Source: Chloracidobacterium sp. (GTDB lineage Bacteria; Acidobacteriota; Blastocatellia; Chloracidobacteriales; Chloracidobacteriaceae). From it: 64,000 nt of DNA. Within the stretch, counting starts at the first letter, position 1, and each line of letters begins with the position of its first letter. Below are positions 62,615-64,000 of the stretch, in pieces. The DNA lies in the NCBI GenBank assembly GCA_025057975.1, contig JANWUV010000007.1, positions 1 through 64,000 of the forward strand, written 5' to 3'. Below the pieces are notes generated by a model. That model made no database searches. It was given only the letters and a program-made list of their open reading frames with translations, and was not told where the DNA came from. The translations under genes were made by a program, and so were the position numbers.

Positions 62615-64000
62615 GGGACGGCCGCCCGTCTTTTTCCGGCCAGTGCAAGCTCAGGAATCCCAGCACACAGCATCAGATTCGGCGCATCGTCGCTCGCCGC
62701 CACCACCAGCACCCGTCCGTCCGGCGAGAAGGCGAAACTTTCCGGCGGCGAACCGAAGATGTCCCCCACGAGGCGGCGGCGTGTGGCTGTGGTGTCCGCG
62801 CCGGGACGGAACTCCTGCATGAAAACGCCTACCTCGCCAGCGGTTGAGACCCAAGCAATGTGTCGGCCATCCGGCGACCACCGTGCGCGGCCATGGCTCA
62901 AACCGCCCAACCCCGTCTCGATGGAAAAAACCTGCGCGCCGTCGGTCGCCTGTACAACGCGGATGGCGTTGCCGTTGCCTTCGCGCATCGTCGTGACATA
63001 GAGCACGTAACGCCCATCCGGCGACACCTCGGGCCACCGCGCCGGCATGTCGGCGACAAGCCGCCGACCGTCTGCGCCGTCCACCCCCAAGCGCCAGAGG
63101 CCGTAATCGGGATGGTCGCTGACAGTAAAGAATATTGTCCGGCCGTCCGGCGAGACAGTCGGATTCTGGGCGCTCGCGTTGAAAGCCGTCAGCGCGCGCC
63201 CGCGCGTCCCGTCGGCCGCCGCCGTCCAGATTTCAAACTTGCCGGTCCGGTTGGAACTCCAATACAGCCGGCCGCCGTCCGGCGACAGCGCCGGGTCCCA
63301 GTCGGTGGCTGGGTGTGTCGTGAGGGGCGCAAGACGGCCGTCAGCGAAGGTCAGTCGCCAGACATCGTTGTTGCCCGTTCGATTGGACGTAAACACCAGC
63401 CCGTCGCCCTTTGGCGTGTAGCGCGGTTGACGGTCAATGCTCGTGCCGCGCGCCAGCACGCGCAGCTGCGGCGGCTCGCCGGGCCGCACGCCAAGCCGTA
63501 CTTCAACGAGATTACCGCGCCGTGAACGGGCTTCGTAGAGCAGTCGCCCGTCCCGCACGTCGCACACCGGCGTATCGTGCGGCAGGGCGGCGATGACACG
63601 AACAGTGCGCGTCCGGAGGTCAAACGCCAGCACGCGCGCTGGCGTAACGATGTTGGGCGCTTCCGGCGAAGTCGCCTGAACGGCGACGATGGTGGCGCTG
63701 TCTTCAAGCCAAGCAGGGCTGGACAGATAGCCGCCGCGTTCTGTCGGGTCAAACTGGCGCACTTCGCCGGTGGCGACGGTGGCGACCCAGACCGACGAGA
63801 TCACATTGCCCGCGACGACATCCTTAGTCAGCGCAATGAATTGACCGTCCGGCGACCAACGCGGACGCCGTAGGCGCAAACCCGGCAGACGCACAACGGG
63901 GCGCTGGTTGCTGCCGTCGCTTTCGACGCTTTCCAGCAGCGTCGAGGTAACGCCCTGCTCCCGAACCCAACGGATGAAGCACAGGCGGCGGCCGTCGGGC
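62611..64000 (-). CDS. TolB/WD40-like beta-propeller protein (N-terminus outside window)
   Basis: The minus-strand frame is open from the right edge (reading PDGRRLCFIRWVREQGVTST before an internal Met), so only the C-terminal part of about 460 residues is here. It consists of repeated PD40/TolB propeller blades with the S-P-D-G-R motif: WSPDGQFIALTK, LSPDGGRLYWSSN, VSPDGRTIFFTVSD, VSPDGRYVLYVTT, WSPDGRHIAWVST and FSPDGRVLVVAAS. In Acidobacteriota such propellers are frequently the C-terminal sensor of a serine/threonine kinase or winged-helix protein, but the domain that would tell is missing. Overlap by 4 bases with the symporter start suggests one operon, possibly a sensor for the transported solute. 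Confidence 0.8.
   Translation of the reverse strand, partial: PDGRRLCFIRWVREQGVTSTLLESVESDGSNQRPVVRLPGLRLRRPRWSPDGQFIALTKDVVAGNVISSVWVATVATGEVRQFDPTERGGYLSSPAWLEDSATIVAVQATSPEAPNIVTPARVLAFDLRTRTVRVIAALPHDTPVCDVRDGRLLYEARSRRGNLVEVRLGVRPGEPPQLRVLARGTSIDRQPRYTPKGDGLVFTSNRTGNNDVWRLTFADGRLAPLTTHPATDWDPALSPDGGRLYWSSNRTGKFEIWTAAADGTRGRALTAFNASAQNPTVSPDGRTIFFTVSDHPDYGLWRLGVDGADGRRLVADMPARWPEVSPDGRYVLYVTTMREGNGNAIRVVQATDGAQVFSIETGLGGLSHGRARWSPDGRHIAWVSTAGEVGVFMQEFRPGADTTATRRRLVGDIFGSPPESFAFSPDGRVLVVAASDDAPNLMLCAGIPELALAGKRRAAVP

Noticed and set aside
61769-63001. 410-codon plus-strand frame
   Set aside because: Antisense to the symporter and the TolB-like gene; Arg/Gln-rich with no recognisable domain.

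Overview
This window looks like a GC-rich chromosome segment from a phototrophic member of the Acidobacteriota, most like Chloracidobacterium; that assignment is inference. Supporting genes: a (bacterio)chlorophyll synthase of the BchG/ChlG type (34141-35076), three Oar-like TonB-dependent receptor loci with the acidobacterial architecture (1-1106, pseudogene 10216-11330, 53807-57445), a futalosine-route menaquinone gene (mqnC), a divergent hopanoid pair (hpnG/hpnI), a tetraether-synthase-like radical SAM gene, and an MGDG-synthase-like glycosyltransferase. I see no rRNA, tRNA, CRISPR array or transposase.

Layout. 1-7015: receptor 3' end, a zinc-ribbon protein, a Ski2-like helicase lacking its first RecA domain, a methyltransferase, an MltD-like lytic transglycosylase, a serine beta-lactamase-like hydrolase and a half-size UPF0016 transporter. 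7134-16134: sugar and surface genes (divergent nucleotide-sugar epimerases, hpnG/hpnI, an ArnT-like glycosyltransferase), interrupted by AT-rich or decayed items (foreign-looking methyltransferase, frameshifted receptor, orphan Dam-like methylase). 16320-20006: a 1228-residue protein of unknown function. 20051-24564: rnz, peroxiredoxin, cysM, mec and a cysO::moeZ::rhodanese fusion, apparently one operon for carrier-protein-dependent cysteine synthesis. 24825-31908: mscS, mqnC, a flavin disulfide reductase, the Tes-like radical SAM gene and two methyltransferases. 32448-53493: mostly housekeeping (bchG, ABC exporter, prfB with its programmed frameshift, ftsK, ribA, mdh, ridA, mutY, proC) plus lipid and amino-acid genes. 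53807-64000: a complete TonB receptor, a membrane protein, an AT-rich island and an SSS symporter followed by a TolB-like protein.

The two most striking items are these. (1) In the sulfur operon the CysO-like ubiquitin-fold carrier is fused at its functional Gly-Gly end to its own E1-like activating enzyme and a rhodanese. The carrier could only work in the usual way if it is cut free, and the adjacent JAMM protease (Mec) is the obvious candidate. (2) The AT-rich island (about 58736-60920) holds three tandem, differently decayed copies of a small two-helix membrane protein family. It is bounded by 183-bp direct repeats, one of which is the 3' end of the intact symporter gene.
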